In this document: positions 1-9,077 of the stretch, in pieces
Layout of the letters: each line of letters starts with the position of its first letter
Position numbering within the stretch: position 1 is the first letter of the stretch
From: Shewanella metallivivens
GTDB lineage: Bacteria; Pseudomonadota; Gammaproteobacteria; Enterobacterales; Shewanellaceae
Direction: 5' to 3'
Length of the DNA stretch: 64,000 nucleotides
Assembly (NCBI RefSeq): GCF_028750675.1
Contig: NZ_JAQQPZ010000005.1
Location: 2,219-66,218 of the forward strand
Position numbers and translations under genes: made by a program
The notes under the pieces: model-generated
Seen by the model: only the letters and a program-made list of their open reading frames with translations
The model's database searches: none
What the model was told of the DNA's origin: nothing

Positions 1-109
1 ATGACAGGTTTCTTCGCCTACAATCCTATTACTTGCCTATAAGGCACAGAGCAGCCTGATAATGAGTGGATTAGGTATACAAGTTCATGGGCTTAACAAT
101 TGCCACGAT

Positions 110-1723
110 TTATGCTTTGTTTAACATTATAGAATCCACTGGTGTCTCTGGGTTTGGCAAGGCCCATATGCTATTTCTTTCACCTTGATATGCTCTTTTT
201 TTAGTTTTAAGAAAACAATAAAAGAACACAGCTGAAAATAACAATGCTATCCCCTCAATCGCCAAACTTGAAAATATTATAGGTTGTATTAATCCTATAC
301 TCGGAAACAATAAAGCTACAACCGAAGTTAACGGGATCAATAAACACGTTACAAATAATATAAATTGTAAATCAATCGCACTTTTAGCCGCTCCTCGAAT
401 AAAACTGTATATAAAGGCACTAATAAAACAGACGTAATAACACCAAAGGTAATGAGTGTTAACCTCTGACCCAACTAGATATAACCATTTGCTGATTAAT
501 AACGTTATCACAACGGCCACCATTGAACCTAAGCAGACACCAATAGTAAGCGACGCCATGATACGGCTAGATTGACTTTGTTGAGGTTGCTTTTTACGAC
601 GTTTTTCCAGCCAAAGTAAGTTACCACTGTAAAATATAAAGGCTCCTAACAACCCTAAAACGAAATACACCCAGCGCCCTAAATCACCAGCAAACCCACC
701 AAAGTGTAATGAAAAAAATCCGGCCACGATGGGTATATATATATCTTCATCACTCAATGGAATACTGCTGTAATTTACTTTAAAAGTATATGGATTCATG
801 TAAATAAAATCACCCGAACTCACTCTCATCATTTCATGTTGATTAATAATAGTGATTCCAACACTAGGGTTTGCTGATGATAAATTTGAAAACGCCATTG
901 ATTCAATTTTATACCCTTCAGCAATATCATCAATTTTGTTAAGGTAACTCGAAATAGGCGGGAGTTGTTCAACAGTATATTCAATTGAGGGCTTATCTCT
1001 TATTTCAAACATCGGTTCGTCACCATAAACAAGGCTTAAACCGCCATAGAAAAAATCATGAAAAGCGAACACAATAACTGTCCAAGCGATAATCAAATGA
1101 AATGGTAAACTAATGATACCTACTAAATTATGACTATCAAGCCACAGTCGATTACTGCCTTTATGTGGTCTTAATGCAAAAAAGCTTTTAACTAACGTCG
1201 GCAATAAAATAACAACACCAGAAACTAATGCTAGAAAATATAAAACGGATGCGACACCTAGAATTAACACACCTACATCTTCATGCCCCGCTTTACCGGG
1301 TATGCCTGCGGTTCGATGGAGCATGTCAATTAACTCACCCAACTCATTTGTTGGATTAACTTGAGTGATTAATTGACCGTCCGCGGATAGCGTTGCATGT
1401 TGCATCACATTATCGAGTGCCAACTCTCGACCGCCACCGTGTTCAAACCAAGTTAATGGTGACAAGTGCTCATTAAAGTTAACAGTAAAGCTTTGTCCTG
1501 CTTTAGAAAATTGGGATGAAGCTTGTTGTATCAGTTTGTCGAATTTCTCAATAGGGATCTGTGCTAACTGGTGACTCGCAGGTGTAGCCCAGTGAGTGAT
1601 CTCATGCTTAAACATGGTTAGCGAGCCAGCATAAAAGCCAATAAATAGCACTAATCCCGCAATGATGCCGGTCCAAGTATGAATCGACTGATAGGTGCGT
1701 AAAATATCTCCACGAACTCTCAT
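110..1723 (-). CDS. PepSY-associated transmembrane protein of an iron-uptake locus
   Basis: This is an inner-membrane protein of the PepSY-associated TM family, found beside siderophore receptors and thought to help release or reduce iron delivered to the periplasm. An N-terminal helix (about residues 18-38) is followed by a periplasmic region carrying an HRTAGIPG motif near residue 135. More helices follow, including a conserved LDSHNLVGI stretch and LHFGGFAG, and then a C-terminal block of three or four hydrophobic helices. The length (537 aa) fits the longer members. I chose the ATG at 1723, whose ATGA overlaps the stop of the upstream gene. A GTG three codons earlier is possible. It is the last gene of a receptor / small protein / small protein / PepSY operon. 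The family call is strong; the biochemical role is inferred. Confidence 0.85.
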   Translation of the reverse strand: MRVRGDILRTYQSIHTWTGIIAGLVLFIGFYAGSLTMFKHEITHWATPASHQLAQIPIEKFDKLIQQASSQFSKAGQSFTVNFNEHLSPLTWFEHGGGRELALDNVMQHATLSADGQLITQVNPTNELGELIDMLHRTAGIPGKAGHEDVGVLILGVASVLYFLALVSGVVILLPTLVKSFFALRPHKGSNRLWLDSHNLVGIISLPFHLIIAWTVIVFAFHDFFYGGLSLVYGDEPMFEIRDKPSIEYTVEQLPPISSYLNKIDDIAEGYKIESMAFSNLSSANPSVGITIINQHEMMRVSSGDFIYMNPYTFKVNYSSIPLSDEDIYIPIVAGFFSLHFGGFAGDLGRWVYFVLGLLGAFIFYSGNLLWLEKRRKKQPQQSQSSRIMASLTIGVCLGSMVAVVITLLISKWLYLVGSEVNTHYLWCYYVCFISAFIYSFIRGAAKSAIDLQFILFVTCLLIPLTSVVALLFPSIGLIQPIIFSSLAIEGIALLFSAVFFYCFLKTKKRAYQGERNSIWALPNPETPVDSIMLNKA

Positions 1724-2019
1724 GACAACCACCTTAAGATGAAAAAAACACCATAAACAACGGCATTTACAGAGAGTAAATAAACAACCGCATTAAAACC
1801 GGTTTTAAATAAATAACTCAATGATAAAACCAAGATCCAAATAGGGCAGATCATCCACATGTTAAATTGAACTTTTACTGGCGCATCAATTCCGCCATAA
1901 CCATACCAAGCAAAAATGCCGACAATGCCATAAGCCAACATTAAACCTAAGAGAAGTCCCGCAAGCGTTTTACTCCACCAATGCGGCTGTATCTTTTCAT
2001 TAGCTGATAACCTGACCAT
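1720..2019 (-). CDS. Small membrane protein, DUF3649-like
   Basis: This 99-residue hydrophobic protein has three or four predicted helices, with an N-terminal 'SKTLAGLLLGLMLAYG' stretch typical of DUF3649 proteins that sit between a siderophore receptor and a PepSY protein. The start ATG overlaps the stop of the upstream gene (TAATG), and its own stop overlaps the next start (ATGA), so the three small and large membrane genes are translationally coupled. The family assignment rests on size, hydrophobic pattern and position, not on a search. Its function is unknown; a role in assembling or assisting the PepSY iron protein is inferred from the locus. Confidence 0.7.
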   Translation of the reverse strand: MVRLSANEKIQPHWWSKTLAGLLLGLMLAYGIVGIFAWYGYGGIDAPVKVQFNMWMICPIWILVLSLSYLFKTGFNAVVYLLSVNAVVYGVFFILRWLS

Positions 2020-2288
2020 TATTGACTACCTTTAACATGAAATAAGTGATTAAGGCTTAATAGAGGGATAACCGTAAGGGCGATAATGATTGTCAATATC
2101 CAAATAAAAATCGCGGCACTCACCACAAACAAAGAAAGCCATAAAAATAAGGATATGCTCCAACATAAAAGGGTTACCCACCTCCAATATTTAACCAATG
2201 GCTTCGTCATTAAGTTCTGATTTTTGTTGGTGAGATAAAGAACTGCCGCACCTGTAAATGTCAACAGCAATGATAAAAATGTAAACAT
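2019..2288 (-). CDS. Small membrane protein, DUF3325-like
   Basis: This 89-residue protein has an N-terminal helix, a short basic loop (about residues 22-33) and two further helices. The pattern matches DUF3325 proteins, which recur next to DUF3649 proteins in iron loci. It is the first gene after the TonB receptor, 102 bp downstream of the receptor stop, with a strong hairpin in the gap. It overlaps the next gene by one base (TAATG). The function is unknown; the family call is by length, topology and neighbourhood. Confidence 0.65.
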   Translation of the reverse strand: MFTFLSLLLTFTGAAVLYLTNKNQNLMTKPLVKYWRWVTLLCWSISLFLWLSLFVVSAAIFIWILTIIIALTVIPLLSLNHLFHVKGSQ

Positions 2289-2327
2289 CGATATAAACCT
2301 TTAAATAAATAACAAACCATGAATATC

Positions 2328-2356
2328 TGCCGCGAATAAATGATTTATTCGCGGCA
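2328..2356 (-). terminator. Strong hairpin between the TonB receptor gene and the small membrane genes
   Basis: A perfect 14-bp inverted repeat (tgccgcgaataaat / atttattcgcggca) sits around a single central base, 35 bp past the receptor stop. No T-run follows it on the minus strand, so it may be an mRNA-stabilising or processing hairpin that sets receptor output above that of the downstream genes, not a full terminator. The inverted repeat is directly visible; the role is inferred. Confidence 0.55.
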
Positions 2357-2390
2357 AATTAATCGTTGGATAATGTGTATTAAACGATAT

Positions 2391-4526
2391 TTAAATACTC
2401 ATTTTTACTTTTACCGCAAAAGTACGAGGCTCACCAATGCGTAATGCACCGTATGCATCACCAACGGCCCAAAACTCTTTATCAAACAAGTTATCTACAG
2501 AGCCAATAATCGTTAACGACTTATCATAAAGTGTAGTGTTGTAGCTTGCCCCTGCATAAAATAAGTTATAAGCAGGTAACTCCCAATTATTATTGGAATC
2601 CAGTGTTGTTTTTCCAAAATGTTTAGCGCCTAAATTAACCGCTAAGCCCGGTATCGCATCAAAGTCATAATTAGTTTGTATCGTAAATTGCTCGTTAGGT
2701 GTACCAGCAACATCATTACCTTCCACTGCACTATTGGTTTTATCGTATGTCGCATCTAACAACATTAAATCGCCATATAAAGATAAATTATCGGTCACTT
2801 CCCATGCTGCACTAAATTCAAAACCTTGGTAAATACTCAGTCCATCCTGAATAAGGTAGTTATCATCCGTGACCAATGTTGCACCACGTTCAATACGGAA
2901 CAGTGCAGATGTCATTGACCAACCGTCACCTGCGGTTTTAACCCCTAATTCATATTGCAGGCTTTCTAAAGGTGGCAATAATTCATCAGCATTGGCATAC
3001 GTCTCACCCACATAGGAAGTCGTACCTTCAAATGATTCAACATAGCTAACATAATAGGTTGTATTCGTATCAGGCTTGTACATTAATGCCGCAGTAGGAG
3101 TCACGGCGCTGTCTTCATTATATGCTTGATATGAAGAGAAATACTCGCTTGGAGTGTGCTCAATTTGAGTGCCCCTAATACCTAATAACACTTCCCATTC
3201 GTCAGTAAGCGATATAAAGTCACTAACATAAAAAGACTCTTGTTTATCAGTCCAAGCCAGCGATAAATTATCTTCTAAGGTTGAATTATAAGCGGGTAAA
3301 TCGACTGGGTCGTAAAGATTATCGGTGCCATAGCCCCAAGTCACTTTGCGGTCAGGGTCATTTCGGTAGGTAGTCGACTTTTGATAAGACGCGCCAACTA
3401 ATAAACTGTGACTTATGCTGCCAGTGTCAAATTCGCCATTAACTTGCACCTGTACTTGGTCATAATTAACATCAAAATATTGGTCATATAAGGCAATATC
3501 GATGTCGCCGGTGGAACTTTCTAAATACGCTAAGGTTTTTACCCAACGAGTTTCATTTTTAGAATAGTCATACTCAAAACGAACACTCCACGTTTCATCA
3601 ATGTCCCAATTTAAGCTCGTAAGTGCCACGATATTTTTATAATCATCAAAGGTACCTTCAGGGGCAATGCTACGAGTACCACTTACAGTATCAGGCAATG
3701 ATTCACTACTATCTAAATTATTGCTCATGGTTGTCCATGAGTTTTCAGTTAAACGGTCACTGTAAATAACATCAACGGTCCAATAAAGAGAATCGGTGAG
3801 TTGCGCATCAAACGCTAATGAGGCGGTTTCACGATCAATGGTGCCATTTTCTAAATAAGTGTCACCTTCTTCTTTAACTAAATTAACTCTAATACCATAT
3901 TCATCATATTCGCCTATCCGAGTACTGGCATCGACATGCCCACTGAAGACACTGTCACTGCGCAAACCAAAATCAACAATAAGTTGATCTTCTTTGGCTT
4001 TTTTAGTGACATAATTCACTACCCCACCTGGTGCAGCCATACCATACATGAAACCAGAAGCCCCCTTTAGTAAGGTGACTTGTTCAAAAGCTTCATAAGG
4101 TAATTCGCCACTAAAATTATTAATAGACATGCCATTTATTTTAAAGCTATTGGTATAATCTAATGGCAGACCACGCACCCGAATAGTCGAACCAAAGGTG
4201 CTATATGCGCTACCATCAACTGATACTGAAGCTTCTCGGCTAAAAAGACTATCTAAGGTATTTACCTGCCGAATTTCCATATCTTCAAGAGAAATCACAT
4301 CGACCGAAAAAGGGGTTTCTAATAACGTTTTATTGCCTAACGCCCCCCCATTATTACCAGCGCTTAGCTCTGTCAATTTATGACCGACAACACTGATCGA
4401 TTCAATGTCATTATTATGTTGTTCAACGTCATCCTCTGCGGTCTCTGCGTAACTGTTTAGAGACAATGCACAAGCACATAAAGCAGCTAATTTGTTTTTT
4501 GAAAAGTTTAAACCATTGTTTATCAT
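2391..4526 (-). CDS. TonB-dependent siderophore receptor
   Basis: This is an outer-membrane beta-barrel receptor for ferric siderophores, energised by TonB-ExbBD. Visible parts are a signal peptide ending near SLNSYA (about residues 1-27), a possible TonB box (IESISVVG, about residues 42-49), a plug domain with a VRGLPLDY-type segment and an APGGVVNYVTKK segment (to about residue 175), then a barrel with alternating aromatic strands to the end. The length of 711 aa is normal. The last residue is Ile rather than the terminal Phe usual for outer-membrane barrels. A Fur-like box lies about 95 bp upstream. It heads the iron operon ending with the PepSY gene. The siderophore specificity cannot be read from the sequence. 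Confidence 0.93.
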   Translation of the reverse strand: MINNGLNFSKNKLAALCACALSLNSYAETAEDDVEQHNNDIESISVVGHKLTELSAGNNGGALGNKTLLETPFSVDVISLEDMEIRQVNTLDSLFSREASVSVDGSAYSTFGSTIRVRGLPLDYTNSFKINGMSINNFSGELPYEAFEQVTLLKGASGFMYGMAAPGGVVNYVTKKAKEDQLIVDFGLRSDSVFSGHVDASTRIGEYDEYGIRVNLVKEEGDTYLENGTIDRETASLAFDAQLTDSLYWTVDVIYSDRLTENSWTTMSNNLDSSESLPDTVSGTRSIAPEGTFDDYKNIVALTSLNWDIDETWSVRFEYDYSKNETRWVKTLAYLESSTGDIDIALYDQYFDVNYDQVQVQVNGEFDTGSISHSLLVGASYQKSTTYRNDPDRKVTWGYGTDNLYDPVDLPAYNSTLEDNLSLAWTDKQESFYVSDFISLTDEWEVLLGIRGTQIEHTPSEYFSSYQAYNEDSAVTPTAALMYKPDTNTTYYVSYVESFEGTTSYVGETYANADELLPPLESLQYELGVKTAGDGWSMTSALFRIERGATLVTDDNYLIQDGLSIYQGFEFSAAWEVTDNLSLYGDLMLLDATYDKTNSAVEGNDVAGTPNEQFTIQTNYDFDAIPGLAVNLGAKHFGKTTLDSNNNWELPAYNLFYAGASYNTTLYDKSLTIIGSVDNLFDKEFWAVGDAYGALRIGEPRTFAVKVKMSI

Positions 4527-4618
4527 CGAATATCCTATTTAGTATTTATAAAAAAATACACCTCTAAATAGATGTTTGCTTACTCGTTCAACATCACAAG
4601 ATGAAAAAACTTTAATAC

Positions 4619-4640
4619 TAACGATAATCGTTATCAATAT
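4619..4640 (-). promoter_or_regulatory. Fur-like box upstream of the TonB receptor
   Basis: The segment contains gataatcgttatc, a near palindrome matching the core of the Fur consensus (GATAATGATAATCATTATC), followed by further AT-rich hexamer-like sequence. It lies about 95 bp upstream of the receptor start. Its position suggests iron-repressed transcription of the whole operon. Confidence 0.65.
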
Positions 4641-4799
4641 TATTTACATTAAGAATGTAATCTTTACTTTACTAAAGGCGGATGATGAAAATTAAAGCCG
4701 CAAAAGAGCGAACTTCAACCAATAAATAAAAGCGGAAAACGTAAACCACGAACCGATTTACGTCGTATCAGTAACACTACCTATAACAGAGTGCCTTCA

Positions 4800-4976
4800 A
4801 TGTTTTCATTTTTAAAGTCAGACCCAATCAAAAAACTGCGTAAAACCTACGATCAAAAGCTTGAACAAGCCATGCAAGCACAGCGTAAAGGCGACATTAA
4901 AACCTACTCACTATTAACCGCTGAGTCAGAAAACATTTGGCAGCAGATTGAAGCGCTAGAAAAATCGAGCACATAA
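4800..4976 (+). CDS. Small DUF6435 / Lacal_2735-type protein
   Basis: This is a 58-residue, highly charged, probably helical protein. The N-terminal MFSFLKSDPIKKL segment and the EQAMQAQRKGDI segment are typical of the small DUF6435 (Lacal_2735-like) family, whose function is unknown. I chose the ATG at 4800 because family members begin with MF.FLK. A GTG three codons upstream is also in frame. The ribosome binding site is weak (acagag). It stands alone between the divergent iron operon and a small membrane gene. Confidence 0.6.
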   Translation: MFSFLKSDPIKKLRKTYDQKLEQAMQAQRKGDIKTYSLLTAESENIWQQIEALEKSST

Positions 4977-5221
4977 GTTAACGATAAAGTGAAAAACTGG
5001 CTATATTTTGAAATACTGCAGTCTCGCTCAAAGAATGATAACCATGGGGTCGGTCTGCAAAAATCGTCTACGTTGGCTCAGGTCAAGGTTTACTATAAAA
5101 GACAGCGGCAAATGACATTTCATTAAATTAATATGAGCAATTTGTGAACAAGCATAGAGAATAAATGTCCCATAAGGCTTATGCTAAAGCCCTGATCGAT
5201 TGCTAGCTTGAGGACAACATT

Positions 5222-5551
5222 ATGTGGTGGCGTGTCATCATTATTACCTTAGCCTTTTTATTGTTAGGTGCGCACTTTGTTCGCTTTAGTCAAACTGAGT
5301 GGGCCATCATCGCTTGTGTCATGCCATTGTTGATGTTTATCCGTCACAATATCATCAACCAATTATTAAAGTTTACCCTACTGTTAAGTGTTATTTTTAT
5401 CTGGGCGGTCACGACTTTTAACTTTATAGACATGCGCATGACTTTATCTGAACCTTGGCTCAGACTGGCAATGATTATGGGTGGGGTGATGATATTTACT
5501 TTGTTTGCTGCGTTTTGTACCGATGGCTTAAACCAACGATTACGCCATTAA
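5222..5551 (+). CDS. Hypothetical small membrane protein
   Basis: This 109-residue protein starts with ATG behind a GAGG-like ribosome site (ttgaggacaacat). It shows about four hydrophobic segments (residues 1-20, 26-42, 49-70, 80-100) and a short basic tail (NQRLRH). I do not recognise a family. It converges with msrQ, with only 8 bp between the two stop codons. Its hydrophobic pattern, good start context and compact fit between neighbours make it a plausible real gene. No function can be offered. Confidence 0.6.
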   Translation: MWWRVIIITLAFLLLGAHFVRFSQTEWAIIACVMPLLMFIRHNIINQLLKFTLLLSVIFIWAVTTFNFIDMRMTLSEPWLRLAMIMGGVMIFTLFAAFCTDGLNQRLRH

Positions 5552-5559
5552 TTGGCTCA

Positions 5560-6165
5560 TTAACGCTTTGGCATCAGCCATTTTTTAATACTGACTCTAC
5601 GGTAAAGCAGTAATCCAACAAACAGCGCAATGTAAATGCTCGGCTCAATAATTTCAGACTTTACTGACCAATAAAAATGAACCGGTGCCAACAGTGCAAC
5701 CACATAAATCCAATTGTGGAGTGATTGCCATTGTTTGCCCATTTTGCGCTTAACCTTATTCGGTGATGTGAGCGCAAGCAAAGTCACAATGATCAACGCG
5801 GCAGCACCCACTAAAATGTATGGCCGTTTAACCACTTCCTCAAACAACAATCCCCATGCAAACAACAAATCTAAGCTAATAAATGCAGCAATGTGCAATA
5901 GTGCATAGGCAAACACATACAAGCCCACTAAACGTCGTGTTTGTATTAACGCAGCCAACTTAACGCGTTTCGCAATGGGTGAAATCAATAACGTGGCAAG
6001 CAAGCTATTTATCGCCCCCATGCCGGTGTAATGGATAATATATTGCACCGGATCGCCACCCGCATTGTCAGTCATCACAAGTGTAATAAGGTACAAAGCC
6101 GGAAATAAAAATACTATGTGCAGCACAACCTTAAGCCAAAACACACCTTGAGGGCTTAAACGCAT
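5560..6165 (-). CDS. msrQ: Heme-binding membrane subunit MsrQ
   Basis: This is an inner-membrane b-type cytochrome that passes quinol-derived electrons to MsrP for repair of oxidised methionine in periplasmic proteins. The 201 aa contain about six helices of the ferric-reductase-like domain, with conserved His in ALLHIAAF, SLHNWIY and APVHFYW positions that fit heme ligation. The start codon overlaps the msrP stop (TAATG), so it is translated after msrP. Length and order match the classical msrPQ (yedYZ) pair. Confidence 0.93.
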   Translation of the reverse strand: MRLSPQGVFWLKVVLHIVFLFPALYLITLVMTDNAGGDPVQYIIHYTGMGAINSLLATLLISPIAKRVKLAALIQTRRLVGLYVFAYALLHIAAFISLDLLFAWGLLFEEVVKRPYILVGAAALIIVTLLALTSPNKVKRKMGKQWQSLHNWIYVVALLAPVHFYWSVKSEIIEPSIYIALFVGLLLYRRVSIKKWLMPKR

Positions 6166-7202
6166 TAGTAAAACTTCCTTAAATCCATGTTTTTATATAA
6201 ATCTGCGACAAACTCACCGTAACCATTAAACATTTGCGTCGGAATACGCTTAGCCGAAAACAACCCGCCCTCACCAATGCTACGTTCGCTTGCTTGCGAC
6301 CAGCGAGGATGATCAACCTCTGGGTTTACGTTGGCATAAAAGCCATATTCATGTGAGGCTAATTGGTTCCAGCTCGTTGGTGGCTGCTTATCCATGACAC
6401 GAATTCGCACCACAGATTTAATGCTTTTAAAACCGTATTTCCAAGGTACAACTAAACGGATCGGTGCGCCATTTTGTGGCGGTAAGGTTTTACCATACAA
6501 ACCCACGGCTAAAAAAGGTAATTCATTCATCGCTTCTGCAATCGTTAAACCTTCAACGTACGGATAATGAATACCGCCGCCCATTAAACGGCTTTTTTGC
6601 CCTGGCATTTGCTCGGGGTCAAATAAGGTTTCAAATGCCACATGGGTGGCATTGTGTTTCACGCCCGCTTCTTTTAATAATGCGGCCAGAGAAAAACCTA
6701 CCCAAGGGACAACCATCGACCATGCTTCGACACAACGTAATCGATAAGTTCTTTCTTCAAGAGCAAAACGCTTTGTCAGTGCTGCTAAATCAAGGGTAAT
6801 GGGCTTATCAACTAGTCCATCAATCACCAATGTCCATGGATCGACGTTAAAACCTTGGGCGTTGTCATAAGGGTCAGACTTACCGGTACCAAATTCATAA
6901 AAGTTATTGTGGCGTGTGACTTTATCTTCGGGTGTTTTCACATCAGGCAGCACAAACTGACGCGGCACAGAATAATTTAAGCTTTGGGTGGTAAACGCAT
7001 TCTTAGCTTGTTGTTCACCAAATAAATCAAATATGCCCGCTTGTACTTGCCCAGGCAAACTGGCGCCTAACGCACCTAAACCTAATACCTTAATAATATT
7101 ACGGCGGTCATTAAATACAGATTCAGGCGTGACATTGTTGTCTGCGACATGCCATGGAGCCCGTTGTAATATGCCTTGAGTAAATCGATTTTTACGCGCC
7201 AT
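6165..7202 (-). CDS. msrP: Protein-methionine-sulfoxide reductase catalytic subunit MsrP
   Basis: This is a periplasmic molybdopterin enzyme that reduces methionine sulfoxide in proteins. The N-terminus carries a Tat signal with RRNIIK and the hydrophobic LGLGALGAS stretch (about residues 33-50). The sulfite-oxidase-like molybdopterin domain follows, with the likely molybdenum ligand Cys in RLRCVEAW (near residue 157). Later motifs such as PWKYGFKS are typical of YedY proteins. The length of 345 aa is near the usual size. It forms an operon with msrQ. No clear regulator site was seen upstream. Confidence 0.95.
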   Translation of the reverse strand: MARKNRFTQGILQRAPWHVADNNVTPESVFNDRRNIIKVLGLGALGASLPGQVQAGIFDLFGEQQAKNAFTTQSLNYSVPRQFVLPDVKTPEDKVTRHNNFYEFGTGKSDPYDNAQGFNVDPWTLVIDGLVDKPITLDLAALTKRFALEERTYRLRCVEAWSMVVPWVGFSLAALLKEAGVKHNATHVAFETLFDPEQMPGQKSRLMGGGIHYPYVEGLTIAEAMNELPFLAVGLYGKTLPPQNGAPIRLVVPWKYGFKSIKSVVRIRVMDKQPPTSWNQLASHEYGFYANVNPEVDHPRWSQASERSIGEGGLFSAKRIPTQMFNGYGEFVADLYKNMDLRKFY

Positions 7203-7470
7203 AAATCACCTCTTAAAAGCCTATTATTTAGTTATTTTTACCATCTGTCATGAATAGACAGGTAAACTGATGTTTTTATTTCAAATGACTTAAAAATACT
7301 TGCTAACGTTTTTTAACAAAAGCCTGATATCACTAACAATACGCCTTTACCAATGGATTAGTTTTAAATTTAATCATTAACAATAAAAAATCATTAATTC
7401 CTTATTTTGCCTCTTGCAGGCAATTATTAGCCGTGCGACCCTTAGCCATTATTTTCTATCGGTTTTTGTT

Positions 7471-8988
7471 ATGCCTTTTGCTGTGTCGTTAACTCCTCCT
7501 CAAATTGCTGCGCTGATTGCGGTTGCGTTTCTTGCCTTTTTGATAGGTGCTCTAATCAATCAACGCTTAACCCGCCAACGCTGGGAACAACTAAAACAAC
7601 AACATGAGCAAGAAAACCTCACATTAATCAACGAAGCCCATGCAGAAGTGTCGAGATTGCAAGATATGCTCGACGATAAAATTGATCACAGTAATCACCT
7701 GCAAAATAAAATCGAAAGCTTGATTTCACAATTGTCGACAGCAGAAACCAAAGCCGACCGTGTTTATACCGTTGAACAGCAATTAGTCGATGCTCAACAT
7801 CGCCTAATGGAGTCACAACTGAACTTAGCCAAATCAAATGCAATACAACAAACTATATTGGTTAAAGCCGAGACTGAGCAAAAATCCTTACAAGACAAAA
7901 TCGCTTTACTCGAATCAGCAGAAGAGCGGCTTAAACTGCAATTTGAAAACTTAGCTAACCGTATTTTTGACGAACGTAGCGAGAGCTTTAAACAGCAAAA
8001 CGTCTCACAAATGGACGGTGTACTTGGCCCGTTAAAACAACAACTTGAGGGTTTTAGACGTCAAATTCATGAGTCGTATACCCATGAGCAATCTGAACGC
8101 AGCGCGTTAAAACACCAGTTAGATCATCTGCGCGAACTTAATTTAAAAATGAGCCAAGATGCTATCAATCTCACCAAAGCATTAAAAGGTGATAACAAGC
8201 AACAAGGCAACTGGGGCGAAGTGATTTTAGAGCGCGTATTGCAAGAAAGCGGCCTGCGTGAAAGTCATGAATACCAGATACAACAAGATTTAAAAGACGA
8301 TAACGGCAAACGTTTTAAACCTGATGTCATCGTCCATTTACCAGAACAAAAAGATGTGGTCATTGACGCAAAAATGTCGCTTGTGAGTTACGAGCGTTAT
8401 TTTAATAGCGAAGACAAAGACATCCGTGAGCAAGCCATCAAAGAACACGCACTGTCGATTAGGCAGCACATCAAAGGCTTGAGTCAAAAGGACTATCACA
8501 AACTGCATGGGCTTAAGAGTCTTGATTATGTATTGATGTTTATTCCTATTGAGCCAGCCTTTTTGTTAGCCATTGAATACGATCCAAGCTTGGTTAACTT
8601 TGCCCTAGAACATAATATTATGCTGGTGAGCCCAACCAATTTATTAGTGGCCTTGCGGACCATTAACAACATTTGGCGCTATGAGTATCAAAACCAAAAT
8701 GCCCAAAACATTGCCAAACAAGCCAGTCGAATTTACGACAAGCTTTGCGGCTACTTAGAAGACATGGAAAAACTTGGCCGCGCATTAGACAGCGCAGAAA
8801 AAAGTTATCAAAACGCCATGTCAAAATTGTCATCAGGTAAAGGTAACCTCATTAGACAAGCACACTTCATGCAACAACTAGGTGTCGACACCAGCAAGCA
8901 ACTCGATAAACAATTGTTAAACCGCGCGTTAGACGAGTCAATTGAAGATGCCGATGATGAAACAGATGCGCAATCAGTACAGAATTAA
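7471..8988 (+). CDS. rmuC: DNA recombination protein RmuC
   Basis: RmuC-family proteins limit inversions at short inverted repeats and carry a PD-(D/E)XK-like nuclease fold. Visible in order are one N-terminal membrane helix (about residues 9-27), a long coiled coil (about 30-160), then the conserved core with FENLANRIF, ALKGDNKQQGNWGE, KDVVIDAKMSLVSYERYF and DYVLMFIPIEPAFLLA, all very close to E. coli RmuC. The tail is acidic. I prefer the ATG at 7471 (505 aa), since the membrane helix follows at once. A TTG at 7414 would add 19 residues. Neither has a good ribosome site, so the start is uncertain. Confidence 0.93.
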   Translation: MPFAVSLTPPQIAALIAVAFLAFLIGALINQRLTRQRWEQLKQQHEQENLTLINEAHAEVSRLQDMLDDKIDHSNHLQNKIESLISQLSTAETKADRVYTVEQQLVDAQHRLMESQLNLAKSNAIQQTILVKAETEQKSLQDKIALLESAEERLKLQFENLANRIFDERSESFKQQNVSQMDGVLGPLKQQLEGFRRQIHESYTHEQSERSALKHQLDHLRELNLKMSQDAINLTKALKGDNKQQGNWGEVILERVLQESGLRESHEYQIQQDLKDDNGKRFKPDVIVHLPEQKDVVIDAKMSLVSYERYFNSEDKDIREQAIKEHALSIRQHIKGLSQKDYHKLHGLKSLDYVLMFIPIEPAFLLAIEYDPSLVNFALEHNIMLVSPTNLLVALRTINNIWRYEYQNQNAQNIAKQASRIYDKLCGYLEDMEKLGRALDSAEKSYQNAMSKLSSGKGNLIRQAHFMQQLGVDTSKQLDKQLLNRALDESIEDADDETDAQSVQN

Positions 8989-9077
8989 TCTTTATTTAAT
9001 TAAGGCACGCAATAGTAACCCATAGGCGTAAGTCAACCGTACAAACACGAAATATTGAGGCGGAGATTCTCTTTTAA

